A stretch of 64,000 bases of DNA from VGWB01 sp964480945 (GTDB lineage Bacteria > Bacteroidota > Ignavibacteria > UBA10030). Location: the NCBI GenBank assembly GCA_964480945.1, contig CAYZRX010000005.1:35803-99802 (forward strand), written 5' to 3'. The translations under genes were made by a program, and so were the position numbers. Within the stretch, counting starts at the first letter, position 1, and each line of letters begins with the position of its first letter. This document shows positions 18,782 to 28,460 of this stretch, one piece after another. A model generated the notes under the pieces. The model ran no database searches. It was not told the DNA's origin and was given only the letters and a program-made list of their open reading frames with translations.

Positions 18782-21625
18782 TCACTTCATCTTGATGGAT
18801 TGCTCGGAACCATCGTAGTGCACGGTCACATCGGGAGGCGAGCCGAAATTCAGACCGAGCGGCTTCGTCTTGCTGATCCAGACGATTTCCAATGTCCTGG
18901 TTGAGAGCATCCCGGGAAATTCACCCTGACGATGCCCGATCGTCAGGAGCCCGTCCTTTTCGCTGTAATGCAACGGGATCGTCGAGAATGCGCCTTTTTC
19001 GTAGTTGTAGTTCACACCCTCATCTTCATAAAGCGTGAAGGAGCCATCGCTGCCCGTAAAAACGAACAAACGAATAGGATCTGCCGGCTTTTCCGCCGTG
19101 TACTGGATCTCCGGACCGCACGGGAGGATCGATCCTTCCTTCACAAACACGGGGATCTGCTCGTAGGGTGCTTCCGCTTCGAGCGTCTGACCTCCCTTGA
19201 AATAGCGACCGGAGTGGAGATCATACCATCCTGTTCCGGAGGGAAGATAGACCGAACGCGTCCGCGCTTTGTATTCGGTCACCGGATTGACCAGCAATGA
19301 CGGACCGAACATAAACTGGTCGCCGATATTGAGCACGTTCTGGTCATTGCCGAAGTCAAAGACCAACGCCCGCATGATCGTGTAGTCGTTCTGGGTGACA
19401 GACCCGGTCAGCGAATAAATGTACGGCATCAACCGATAGCGCAGCTTGTCATAGGCAAGCATCGACTGGTACGCCGGGTGATCGTCGGGCGCGACATTGA
19501 ACATTTCCCGATACGGAAACTGGCCGTGGACGCGGAACACGGGGCAAAACGCGCCGAACTGGAACCAGCGGGTCATCAGCTCGCGCCACTCCTCGAGATC
19601 GGCATCGTTCGGATGCTCGTAGCGCTGTTCCACGGCAAAGCCGCCGATGTCGGTCGTCCAGTATGGGATGCCGGACAACGAAAAATTCAGGCCCGCCGAA
19701 ATCTGAGCCTTCAGGTCGTACCAACGGGCAGCGACATCACCACTCCACGTTACAGCAGGAAAGCGCTGCTGCCCCGCGAACGCGGAACGAGTGAGAATGA
19801 ACACGCGTTGATTGGGATTCACCTTACGCTGTCCCTCGTACACAGCCTGACAATTCATGAGGGAGTACGTATTGAGGTAGCGAGAAGCGCTTCCGAGGCC
19901 GGTCGGTCCTTGTCGGAGAATGGTCTCCGTTCTGGAGAGATTCGAGCAAATGTCCGGCTCGGTGCAGTCCAGCCACCATGCGTCGGATCCCTTCGAAAAC
20001 AGTTTCTCGTTGATCTGTTTCCAGTAGAGCTCGCGCGCTCCTTCGCTGTAAGGATCGTAGAACGTGGAGACGTATCCGGGTCCCACCCAATCCCGCTGGC
20101 CTTTCTCAACGTTCCACATATAGAGCCAGCCGTGTTCCTTGAATTCCTCGAAGTGTCTCGTCCCCACATAGAACTTTGGCCACACTGAAATCATAATCTG
20201 CGTGTGAAGATCGTTGTGCACCTCCTTCACCATCCCGTCTGGGTCCGGGTACCGCGTAGAATCAAATTCGTGGCTGCCCCACTGGTCCTCCTTCCAATAG
20301 AACCAGTCCTGAACGATGTTGTCGAGTGGAATCCGGCGCTTGCGGAATTCCTTGACCACCGAAAGCAGCTCGTCCTGCGTCCGATAGCGCTCGCGGCATT
20401 GCCACAATCCCATTGCCCACTTGGGCATCATGGAAGCTTTACCGGTGATTTCGCGATACCCATGAATCACCTCGTCGAGGTTCTCCCCGTGCACAAAGTA
20501 GTAGTCGATCTGATCCGCGACGTCGGAGTAGAGAGAGATGGTGTTCTTGCTCTTTTCGCTCTCCGGTCCGAGACACTTCAGACCGATGAACCCGCCGGTG
20601 TGGACCCACTCGATCTTGATCGGATACCTCTTCCCGGCTTCCATGCGGAGATTCAACAGATAGGTCCACGGGAGCCAGTTCTGGCGCCACGCATCGACCA
20701 CGAGCTTGCCGCCTAGCCACATCCGCGTATAGCCGCAGGAATAGAGCCTGAGCTTGTGGATGCCTGTCTCATCGCTCTCCAGCTCTCCGCTCCAGCGGAC
20801 GGCGGCAACGTTCTCCTGAAATCCGGGCGGATACTCGTCGTTCACATCGATGAACTCGTGCTCGATCCTCTGCTCGGACCGCGAGGTGTAAAGGGATGTC
20901 AGACTCGTGTCTTTGAAATACTCGGCGGTCAGTCCTCCCGCTTTGCCATCCTTGCCATAGAGTTTGAGTGTGGATAGAGACTGATAGTCTCGAATGTCTC
21001 CAAACTTCGTGTGCGAATTATTGTCCCAAAGAATCCCGTACTCCTTGTTGGAGACGAGAAAAGGAACCACGGCAACAATGTTGTATTGCCAGAGGTCCAC
21101 ATCGTGGTTTTTGTAGTTCATGACGTCGTTTTGGTGCTGGCCCAACCCGTAGAACGCTTCATCGTCGGAAGAATCGAAGACCTGACGGATATGAAATGTG
21201 CTTTCGCCCATCACATCAGCGGGCGTGATGGTTTTGCCTCCGTCTTCCTTTTCCCCAAGAAGCAATCGGCCTTGAGCATCATAGAAGGCGATTGCCCCCG
21301 TTGTCGTCTGCACTCGCACCGTGAGCTTCGATGTGGTAATCTCCGTCCAGTCCCCTTTCACTTTCATCGACCAGGGCACCGACCCCCACGTGGTCTTGTC
21401 CACCATCAGACTTGGACGGGCTGAGAACGATCGCCCCGGCGTCGCAATGACGCGGATGATATCCTCGGCACACACCTGAACCTTCACCTGCTGCGCTTCG
21501 GTATCCCTTTGCTTCGTGATCTTGAAAAGGACACCGTCGGCTTGCTTCTCCTGAGGGGAAGAGTGCTGCACGACGATGACGAGGCAAGCGACGATGAACG
21601 TAACCTGCCAATGCTTTGATCTCAT
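18782..21625 (-). CDS. GH31 alpha-xylosidase-type enzyme with PA14 insert in the N-terminal domain
   Basis: A 947-residue exported GH31 enzyme. A signal peptide (HWQVTFIVACLVIVVQ) is followed by an N-terminal beta domain interrupted by a PA14-like domain (about 225-355, AEYFKDTSLTSLYTSR, VRWSGELESDETGIHKLRL, WVHTGGFIGLKCLGPES). The catalytic barrel follows (WAMGLWQCRERY). Asp553 in WWLDCTEPD is the predicted nucleophile and Asp630 in WSGDVAARW the acid/base. The PA14 insert recalls the xyloglucan alpha-xylosidase of Cellvibrio (Xyl31A). The open frame reaches 21709, but ATG 21625 has GAGAGGA 6 bases upstream and starts the signal peptide. It is the second gene of the operon, 80 bases after the first GH31. 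Confidence 0.86.
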   Translation of the reverse strand: MRSKHWQVTFIVACLVIVVQHSSPQEKQADGVLFKITKQRDTEAQQVKVQVCAEDIIRVIATPGRSFSARPSLMVDKTTWGSVPWSMKVKGDWTEITTSKLTVRVQTTTGAIAFYDAQGRLLLGEKEDGGKTITPADVMGESTFHIRQVFDSSDDEAFYGLGQHQNDVMNYKNHDVDLWQYNIVAVVPFLVSNKEYGILWDNNSHTKFGDIRDYQSLSTLKLYGKDGKAGGLTAEYFKDTSLTSLYTSRSEQRIEHEFIDVNDEYPPGFQENVAAVRWSGELESDETGIHKLRLYSCGYTRMWLGGKLVVDAWRQNWLPWTYLLNLRMEAGKRYPIKIEWVHTGGFIGLKCLGPESEKSKNTISLYSDVADQIDYYFVHGENLDEVIHGYREITGKASMMPKWAMGLWQCRERYRTQDELLSVVKEFRKRRIPLDNIVQDWFYWKEDQWGSHEFDSTRYPDPDGMVKEVHNDLHTQIMISVWPKFYVGTRHFEEFKEHGWLYMWNVEKGQRDWVGPGYVSTFYDPYSEGARELYWKQINEKLFSKGSDAWWLDCTEPDICSNLSRTETILRQGPTGLGSASRYLNTYSLMNCQAVYEGQRKVNPNQRVFILTRSAFAGQQRFPAVTWSGDVAARWYDLKAQISAGLNFSLSGIPYWTTDIGGFAVEQRYEHPNDADLEEWRELMTRWFQFGAFCPVFRVHGQFPYREMFNVAPDDHPAYQSMLAYDKLRYRLMPYIYSLTGSVTQNDYTIMRALVFDFGNDQNVLNIGDQFMFGPSLLVNPVTEYKARTRSVYLPSGTGWYDLHSGRYFKGGQTLEAEAPYEQIPVFVKEGSILPCGPEIQYTAEKPADPIRLFVFTGSDGSFTLYEDEGVNYNYEKGAFSTIPLHYSEKDGLLTIGHRQGEFPGMLSTRTLEIVWISKTKPLGLNFGSPPDVTVHYDGSEQSIKMK

Positions 21626-21705
21626 GATGCGTCCTCTCAATGCCTCACTGACTGTGAATCCTCGGATGATCCCAACTGGGACAAGCGCACTGGTTCGCCG
21701 CTTTC

Positions 21706-24525
21706 TCACTCGGGCAAACGCACATCAACTTCAGTGCCGTCGTATTCCACGATCTTGTCCGGATCTGGAGTTGTGTCAATCCCCACTCCGTGATTCCCGG
21801 AAACGACGACGATCCTGAAGCGTCTCTTTCTTATCATACCGGGAAACGTTCCTTGACGCTTTCCAATTGTCAGCGTCCGGTGGGCCTCGTTCCATCTGAA
21901 GTCGACAGTAGCATAAATCCCTTTCTCATAATTGTAATTGTCATTCTCATCCTCGTACAAGACAAAGCGCCCATCAGCACCCGGATAAATGCGCAGTTCG
22001 AAAGGATCTGCCGGCTTCTCTGTTGCATACTGAACAAACGGACCCATCGGGAGAATGGAGCCAACTCTGACAAAGAGAGGTGTTTTGTCGATTGGTGCGT
22101 CCGAGGCTCTCTCCTGGCCGCCATGGAATTTCTCACCCGTCCAGAAATCAATCCATCCCTCCGATCGGGGGAGATAGACCGGGCGCGTCTTGGGATGATC
22201 CTCAACCGTTTGCTCTTTCGCAAAAATCGAGGGGGTTTTCCAGAAGAGTCTCATCCGTGCCGCACCCGTGGATGAGTTTTCGGTCTCGAGAACGAAACCG
22301 TATTCTCTTCCCGCGATCAAGTCGACGGTGTCGGTATACTGTTCCACGCTGGTGTAGACGATCGGAAGCCGCTCGCCATCAAGATACATTCTCTTGGCGT
22401 CATAACTTTTCATGTGGAACTGGTGTCTTCCCGTTTCCTTTGGAATGAGTCTCCCTTCCCAACGAATGGAGAACATCGAGTCCGTCACATAGCTGGGCCT
22501 GCCGGTGTACCAAACGATGTCGATGTTGGGCACAATCTCTTCCTTGCCGAGACTCCCGTACTTATTGTCCCTGTAGTAGCTCACACGTAGGCCGGGCTTC
22601 CCATCGTTCGTCTTGAAGTACTCCGGATCAATGAGAACGCTTGGCTCAGGTGGACGATGATACTGAGGGTGCGTCACGGGACAAACCATGATGGACGGCC
22701 CGAACATGAACTGATCGTCAATAGAGTAGGTTCTCTTGTCTGCGGCAAAATCCATCGGAAGGCCGCGCATCACTGTATAGCCTTCACTCGTCACCTTCCA
22801 GGCCAGTGAATAGATGTAGGGCAGGAGGCGGTATCGCAACTGGTCGAATTTCAGGATAGGCTCGACGAATTCGCCCATCTCCCATATCTCCCGCGGCGTT
22901 TCGGAACCATGGGACCGGAAGATAGGACAGAACGCACCAAACTGGAACATGCGGGCGTACAGCTCCTGGTACGCCGGATCTTTGCCGCCCCTCGTGAACA
23001 CGCCATCATACGCCCCCAGGACAAAGCCTCCGATATCAAATGTCCAGTACGGCACGCCTGACATGCAATGATTGAGGCCCGCTGAGATCTGGCGCCGATA
23101 GACGTCCCAGCTTGCCCCGATATCGCCCGACCATGTTGTGGCGGCATTCCGTTGCTGACCGGCAAACGTCGACCTCGTCAGGATGTAACATCGGCGATCG
23201 GGTATATCCTTTCTCCAGTCTTCATGAAGACTGCTGGTCATCACGAGCGAGTAAGGATTCAGGTAGCGCGCGAAGGTTCCCAAGAAGTTGTTGTCAACAC
23301 GCTTCATCTCGTACTCTGTCGACTCCTTTGTCATCGCGTTGACGACATCGGGTTCGGTCGAATCTATCCAAAGAGCATCGATGCCCTTGGAAAGAAGCCC
23401 TTTCTTGAGATAGCTCCAGTAGAGGCTGTCGGCGGCGGGATTGTAGGCATCGTAGTATTTGAAGCCAGCCCATCCTACTGGTGAGTACAAGTAGCCATGC
23501 TTGTACATCTCTCTGTAGATCTCCGTCTGCGGACCAAGGGCGGGCCAAATGGAGATCATCATGTGGTAGTGCATGGTGTGAAGACGTTCGAGCATCTCGG
23601 CCGGTGTCGGGAAAAGGGTCTTGTCGAAGAACATACCGCCCCAGTGTTCGGGTCCGTTCCAGTAATCCCAATCCTGAACGATATTGTCAATCGGCATCCT
23701 CCGTTCGCGATACTCAACAGCAACGTTCATCAGCTCATCCTGGGTGTGGTAGTGCTCCTTGCTTTGCCAGTACCCGTATGCCCATCTCCCATAAAGAGGA
23801 GCCTGTCCGGTCAACTTCCGATAGCCTGCGATCACCTCATCCATATTCTTGCCGCGGATGACATAGTAGTCGATATTATCGGCAACGTCCGACCAAAGGG
23901 AGGCCTTCTTCTCTCCATCATCTTCATAGATTGTTTTGGAATAGTTGTCCCAGAGAATGCCATAATTGTTGGTTGAGATCAAGAAGGGGATGACCGCCTC
24001 GGTGTTCGATTGCACCAGTTTCACGGTCCTTCCGCGGTAATTCATGTACCCATCTTGATGTTGACCAAGACCGTAGATTCCTTCATCAGGGCTGAGCTCG
24101 AACGTCTGCCTGATGCTGAACGCTGAATCAGCCCTGTAGACCACGGGTACGAACTCGCAGTCGACTTCTTTCAAGATCGTGTTGCCCTTGAGATCGCTCA
24201 TGACGAGTCTGCCGCGCTCTTGTGCGATAGTCACCTTGAGCGTTCGGCAGCTTAGTATCACGTTGTCCCGATCCCGCTCCAGTTTCACCGGTAGAGAAGG
24301 CAGGCTATCCAGAATGACGCAGAGGCTGGTCTTCTTGTCCGTCACGGTCGGCTTCCATCGCACCACCCGCACAATATTGTCGTCATAAAACTGGACTTTT
24401 ACGTTCATGAGGGATGAGTTCACAACGGCTCCGTTCTTGATCTGTTGAACGGCCTGATTCTCGGCCGAACTCAGATGTGGGGATGCCAGTGTCGAAATGA
24501 GGATTGCAGCGAAGCTGATTCTCAT
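21706..24525 (-). CDS. GH31 alpha-xylosidase-type enzyme with PA14 insert near the C-terminus
   Basis: A 939-residue exported GH31 enzyme (signal peptide RISFAAILISTLASPHLSSA). The barrel holds the predicted nucleophile Asp388 (LWIDSTEPDVV) and acid/base Asp468 (WSGDIGASW). Unlike its neighbour, it has the PA14-like domain (about 645-765, LRVSYYRDNKYGSLG, FSIRWEGRLIPKETGRHQF, YDAKRMYLDGE) between the barrel and the C-terminal beta domain. It is probably the first gene of the operon reading GH31, GH31, GH2, GH51-like. Release of alpha-xylose from xyloglucan oligosaccharides is the best guess from the paired GH74 and GH2; alpha-glucosidase is the alternative. Confidence 0.85.
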   Translation of the reverse strand: MRISFAAILISTLASPHLSSAENQAVQQIKNGAVVNSSLMNVKVQFYDDNIVRVVRWKPTVTDKKTSLCVILDSLPSLPVKLERDRDNVILSCRTLKVTIAQERGRLVMSDLKGNTILKEVDCEFVPVVYRADSAFSIRQTFELSPDEGIYGLGQHQDGYMNYRGRTVKLVQSNTEAVIPFLISTNNYGILWDNYSKTIYEDDGEKKASLWSDVADNIDYYVIRGKNMDEVIAGYRKLTGQAPLYGRWAYGYWQSKEHYHTQDELMNVAVEYRERRMPIDNIVQDWDYWNGPEHWGGMFFDKTLFPTPAEMLERLHTMHYHMMISIWPALGPQTEIYREMYKHGYLYSPVGWAGFKYYDAYNPAADSLYWSYLKKGLLSKGIDALWIDSTEPDVVNAMTKESTEYEMKRVDNNFLGTFARYLNPYSLVMTSSLHEDWRKDIPDRRCYILTRSTFAGQQRNAATTWSGDIGASWDVYRRQISAGLNHCMSGVPYWTFDIGGFVLGAYDGVFTRGGKDPAYQELYARMFQFGAFCPIFRSHGSETPREIWEMGEFVEPILKFDQLRYRLLPYIYSLAWKVTSEGYTVMRGLPMDFAADKRTYSIDDQFMFGPSIMVCPVTHPQYHRPPEPSVLIDPEYFKTNDGKPGLRVSYYRDNKYGSLGKEEIVPNIDIVWYTGRPSYVTDSMFSIRWEGRLIPKETGRHQFHMKSYDAKRMYLDGERLPIVYTSVEQYTDTVDLIAGREYGFVLETENSSTGAARMRLFWKTPSIFAKEQTVEDHPKTRPVYLPRSEGWIDFWTGEKFHGGQERASDAPIDKTPLFVRVGSILPMGPFVQYATEKPADPFELRIYPGADGRFVLYEDENDNYNYEKGIYATVDFRWNEAHRTLTIGKRQGTFPGMIRKRRFRIVVVSGNHGVGIDTTPDPDKIVEYDGTEVDVRLPE

Positions 24526-24989
24526 GAGATCCGCTCCATTCTATGTTGCGCACGCATCGTCAGTTTCTTACGTGCACCTCTGAAGGTATATCACTGGCGA
24601 GGAAGCAGCCAAGGACCCTCTCCATGATGAGCTCTTCTGCTTCCCCCGCGCAGATGTCGGACACCGATGAAACTGCCCTCGACCGATTCACCTGGTCCGG
24701 GCGGCCGTGGACGACCATCCGAGGCGATGAAGGCTGGGCGCATCAGTGTACGGACCCTTCTTGTGACAGCTCCGGACGGACCAGTGTGTCGCTAGCTCTG
24801 GGTCTACCGGTATTCTGCAGCTCGACTGACCAACGAGATACACTGAACGGGGGAGAGGGTCATGCTGTCAGAATGTGGACTCTACACTCTCCTGTAAACC
24901 CGGGTGCACCCCGAAGGATGAACCGCAGTGGGCAAGAGATTTCCGCAGCGCTGACCTACAACTGTCCTAAGATCGGCACGCTCCGATTG
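24526..24989. other. Intergenic region, about 460 bases
   Basis: This lies between the head of the GH31 operon and the tail of the carbamoyltransferase cassette, both on the minus strand, so it should hold the GH31 operon promoter. A plus-strand open frame over 24543-25151 has no domain, is Pro/Ser/Arg-rich in a way unlike its neighbours, and covers a real gene antisense. I see no clear regulatory motif. Confidence 0.4.
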
Positions 24990-25169
24990 CTAGAACAGTG
25001 TGTAGATAAACGGGGCGAGCGCCGAACCTTGGGTCAGAATAATGAACAACCCCAAGAGGAGCAGAACGAAAATGATTGGCCCAAGCCACCACTTTTTTCG
25101 CACTCGCATGAACGCCCAGAGCTCACCGAAGATCGTCAGCTTCCTGCGTAGGTTCTTCAACCTCCCCAT
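24990..25169 (-). CDS. DUF5989-type small membrane protein
   Basis: A 59-residue protein with a basic N-terminus (MGRLKNLRRKLTIFGELWAF), an RVRKKWWL turn and one strong membrane helix (PIIFVLLLLGLFIIL), ending ALAPFIYTLF. This matches small DUF5989 proteins commonly encoded beside NodU/CmcH-type carbamoyltransferases. Its ATG lies 7 bases after the carbamoyltransferase stop, with GAGGA overlapping that stop, so translation is probably coupled. The role is unknown; a membrane partner of the enzyme is an inference. Confidence 0.85.
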   Translation of the reverse strand: MGRLKNLRRKLTIFGELWAFMRVRKKWWLGPIIFVLLLLGLFIILTQGSALAPFIYTLF

Positions 25170-25176
25170 AGGTTCC

Positions 25177-26910
25177 TCAGTCTAGTTCAAATTCTTCTTC
25201 AACCACTTCCTTGGTGGGTCCCAGCTTCCCTTTTTCGATGATGAAACTCCCCATCACGAGGACGTCCATTTCTGTCCTCATGAAGCATCGCCACGCGTCC
25301 TCCGGCGTGCAAACGATCGGCTCTCCGCGGACATTGAAGGACGTATTGATCATCACGGGACAGCCGGTCTGGCGATCGAACTCCGTAATCAAATCGTAGA
25401 ACAACGGGTTTTGGTCGCGAGAGATCGTCTGAAGCCGGGCAGAGCCGTCGACGTGCGTGACGGCCGGGATCATCTTGTGGTCGATACAGACATCGGCGAC
25501 AAAGAGCATGAACGGGCTCGGCCGATCGAAATCGAAGTAGTCTCTTGCCCGTTCCTCCAGGACTGTCGGAGCAAAAGGCCGAAAGCTTTCTCGAAACTTG
25601 ATCTTCAAGTTGACGATCGTCTGATTCTTGGCATTCCGCGCGTCTGCCAGGATGCTGCGGCTCCCGAGGGCCCGCGGCCCAAACTCCATTCGTCCCTGAA
25701 ACCACCCCACGACTTTCTGTTCAGCAATAAGTCTGGCTGTTTCCTGCAGCATCTCCTGGCGGGAGCACTTGCTGTACCTTACATTGTTTGACTGCAGAAG
25801 AGCCTCAATCTGGTCATCCGAAAACTCAGGTCCGAGGAAGACATTCTTCATCACATAAGACCGCGGCCTTCCAAGGATGGTGCTATACACAAGGTATGCC
25901 GCGCCCACGGACCCGCCTGCATCCCCGGCCGCCGGCTGAATGAATAGATCGGCAAAGGCGGTGTTCTCCAGAATCTCGCTGTTTGAGATGCAGTTCAGGG
26001 CGACTCCCCCGGCGAGACAGAGGTTTTTCATTCCCGTTTCTTTCTGGACGTGCCGTGCCATCCTCACCATTATGGTGTTTGTCACCTTTTGGAGGGAGGC
26101 CGCGGCATCCTTGTGGAACTGCGTCAGCTTTGCCTCCGGCTCTCTTGCTGGCTCGCCAAAGAGTTCCGCGAATCTTCTCCCCACCATCTTCAGTCCGTAT
26201 TCGTAGGTGAAGTATCTCATGTTCAGCCTGAAGCTCCCATCGTCCTCGATCGAGACCAGTTCTCGCGTGATCAGATCATAGAAGCGAGGCTCACCATACG
26301 GCGCCAATCCCATGACCTTGTATTCCGCGCTGTTGACTTTGAACCCGAGGTAGTAAGTGAAGGCCGAGTACAGCAACCCGAGAGAATGCGGAAATCCGAT
26401 GTACCGGCTCAACTCGATGTCCGTGCCGCGTCCGACCCCGTAGGTCGTTGTCTCCCACTCACCGACGCCGTCCGCCGTGATGATGGCCGCCTCTTCAAAG
26501 GGAGAGACAAGGAAGGCGCTTGCCGCATGCGAGAGGTGGTGTTCGCAAAACAGGATTTCTCCCTCGTAGCCGAGTTCGCTGTAGATCCTCTGCGGAATCC
26601 AGATCTTCTCCTTGATCCACACCGGCATCGCTTTGAGGAATGAGGGCAAGCCTTTCGGCCAGGTTGCAAGATACGTTTGGAGAATCCTGTCGAATTTTAC
26701 GAGCGGTTTGTCATAGAAGACCACGTAGTCAAGCTCTTGCGGTCGGAGGCCGGCGTAGCCAAGGCAGAAGTCGACCGCGTGCTTCGGGAAGTTCTGGTCG
26801 TGCTTCTTGCGGGTGAACCGCTCTTCCTGCGCGGCAGCCGTCAGCTGGCCGTTCTGGAGGACTGCTGCCGCTGCATCGTGATAGAAACAGGATATTCCGA
26901 GGATGTTCAT
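25177..26910 (-). CDS. NodU/CmcH-family carbamoyltransferase
   Basis: A 577-residue O-carbamoyltransferase, expected to use carbamoyl phosphate and ATP to modify a hydroxyl on a sugar or secondary metabolite. The N-terminal ASKHA-like domain (MNILGISCFYHDAAAAVLQ, HHLSHAASAFLVSPFEEAAI, ADGVGEW, GLAPYGEP) and the C-terminal domain (FQGRMEFGPRALGSRSILAD, SFRPFAPTVLEE, NTSFNVRGEPIVCTPEDA) are both complete. It is flanked within a few bases by two small membrane proteins, a gene set often found in polysaccharide or exosortase-linked loci. The substrate cannot be predicted, as no glycosyltransferase lies next to it. Confidence 0.9.
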   Translation of the reverse strand: MNILGISCFYHDAAAAVLQNGQLTAAAQEERFTRKKHDQNFPKHAVDFCLGYAGLRPQELDYVVFYDKPLVKFDRILQTYLATWPKGLPSFLKAMPVWIKEKIWIPQRIYSELGYEGEILFCEHHLSHAASAFLVSPFEEAAIITADGVGEWETTTYGVGRGTDIELSRYIGFPHSLGLLYSAFTYYLGFKVNSAEYKVMGLAPYGEPRFYDLITRELVSIEDDGSFRLNMRYFTYEYGLKMVGRRFAELFGEPAREPEAKLTQFHKDAAASLQKVTNTIMVRMARHVQKETGMKNLCLAGGVALNCISNSEILENTAFADLFIQPAAGDAGGSVGAAYLVYSTILGRPRSYVMKNVFLGPEFSDDQIEALLQSNNVRYSKCSRQEMLQETARLIAEQKVVGWFQGRMEFGPRALGSRSILADARNAKNQTIVNLKIKFRESFRPFAPTVLEERARDYFDFDRPSPFMLFVADVCIDHKMIPAVTHVDGSARLQTISRDQNPLFYDLITEFDRQTGCPVMINTSFNVRGEPIVCTPEDAWRCFMRTEMDVLVMGSFIIEKGKLGPTKEVVEEEFELD

Positions 26911-26916
26911 ACGACC

Positions 26917-27165
26917 CTAGAACTGGTGGCGTGCCTGGTCGAGGGTGTGGGCAACAGGTTCCTTCGATCTCCAGAACGAGCGGCTCGGGCGGATGCGGTG
27001 CATGAGGAGATCCTTCCCAACGATCCGAGCAACGAGAGACATCGGACCGATGAGAACGATGTACACAACTGTCAGAAGGAGAGCGGTGTTGGCAATCGCG
27101 AGTGCATGGGCGAATGCCATCCACCACTTGTACACTCTCTGACCAATCTTACGAAGAAGTTTCAT
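26917..27165 (-). CDS. Small SxtJ-like membrane protein of the carbamoyltransferase cassette
   Basis: An 82-residue protein with an amphipathic basic start (MKLLRKIGQRVYKWWMAFAH), a membrane helix (LAIANTALLLTVVYIVLIGP) and a polar tail ending SFWRSKEPVAHTLDQARHQF. Proteins of this form, annotated SxtJ-like, usually precede a carbamoyltransferase as here (6-base gap). The frame is open from a TTG at 27216, but the ATG at 27165 gives the family-like start. No strong ribosome site is seen before it. Function is unknown. Confidence 0.7.
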   Translation of the reverse strand: MKLLRKIGQRVYKWWMAFAHALAIANTALLLTVVYIVLIGPMSLVARIVGKDLLMHRIRPSRSFWRSKEPVAHTLDQARHQF

Positions 27166-27301
27166 GACAGTCAGCACTCGTTGCGCCAATATATCCAAAA
27201 ACACGAGGAATCTCAATGAGCGCCTGAGGGAAGGGAGATGATTTCTGCCGTTTTAGTCTTATATTCCGAGCAGAGACTTGCTAATGGACTGTTGAAGAGC
27301 T

Positions 27302-28460
27302 ATGCGGAAGCCGAAGAACCACGATCAATCATTGACCCCTCTCAAGAAGCGCGTGTTTCTCGCAATCACTCTTTCCTTTCCGGTAGTCCTTCTCGTGGGT
27401 CTAGAACTTGCTCTTCGTTGGTTCCAGTATGGACCCGATCTCTCCCTCTTCAAGCTTCATCAGATCCGCGGGCAGAGCTACTACCTGATGAATCCCGCAC
27501 TGAAATACCGCTACTTCGGCACCTCCCACTTTGCGCCGTCAACATCGCCTGAGTATTTCCAGGTCGTCAAACCACGCGGCGTGTATCGCATTTTCTGTCT
27601 CGGTGGCTCCACAACCGTCGGCTACCCGTAGTGGTACAATGGCTCGTTCCCCTCCTATCTTCGTGATCGGTTGAGGGCAACGTTTCCGCAGAAGAACATC
27701 GAGATCATTAATGTGGGGATGACTGCCACCAACAGTTTCACTGCGCTCGACATCGCGCGAGAGCTCGCACACTACCAGCCGGATCTCATCATCGACTACG
27801 ACGGACACAACGAGTTCTACGGGGCTCTTGGCGTTGCCTCTCATCAAACGATGGGTTCATCACGGTTCATGACGCACTTGTACCTCCACCTGATTCACCT
27901 CCGTACCTTTCAGCTCCTGCGAGATGCCATCCAAGCAGTCGCTGGACTCATCGGCCGAACAGACAAACCAGATTCACGCGGGACGATGATGGAAACCCTT
28001 GCGCGCGATCGGTATATCCCTTACGGAAGTGCTATGTACGATGACGCTTGCTCGATGTTCCGCGAAAACCTCGAGGACCTCAAGGCGACGTGCGAGTCAG
28101 CTGGGGTACCGCTCATCCTGGGAACTCAAGTGTCAAATCTCCGGGACCAACCTCCCTTTGTTTCAAGGAATTCGCCTGCGTTGCCATCGGAGCAAGGAGT
28201 CCTCTTCCAACGGTTGTACACGGAAGGAATGGAGCTCCAATCGAATGGGTTATGGGATTCCGCCATCGTTGCTTTTCGCTCAGCCATTACAGTCGACTCC
28301 TGCTTTGCGGACGCCCATTATCGACTTGCCGAGTGCCTTGATACGGCAGGGAGGAAGCACGAGGCCCTCCCTGAGTACATTCGTGCTCGAGATTACGACG
28401 AGCTCCGATTTCGCATGGATAGCAGGTTTAACGATGTGGTTCGAACGATGGAAGATCATG
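27302..28460 (+). pseudogene. SGNH/GDSL hydrolase with TPR, nonsense-mutated and 3'-truncated
   Basis: The frame encodes an N-terminal membrane segment (FLAITLSFPVVLLVGLELAL), SGNH block I (FCLGGSTTVGYP), then TAG at 27629-27631. It continues in the same frame with WYNGSFPSYLRDRL, INVGMTATNS, the block III motif DGHNEFYGALG and TPR-like helices (GLWDSAIVAFRSAITVD). Related proteins have a Tyr after GYP, so TAC/TAT to TAG is the simplest change. Near 28440-28480 family similarity stops, and the frame runs antisense through a CBM9-like gene. An intact relative would act on acyl or acetyl groups of an envelope polysaccharide. As it stands it is very likely non-functional. Confidence 0.7.

Noticed and set aside
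24543..25151. 202-codon plus-strand open frame
   Set aside because: No domain or ribosome site, and its 3' part is antisense to the well-supported DUF5989-type gene.
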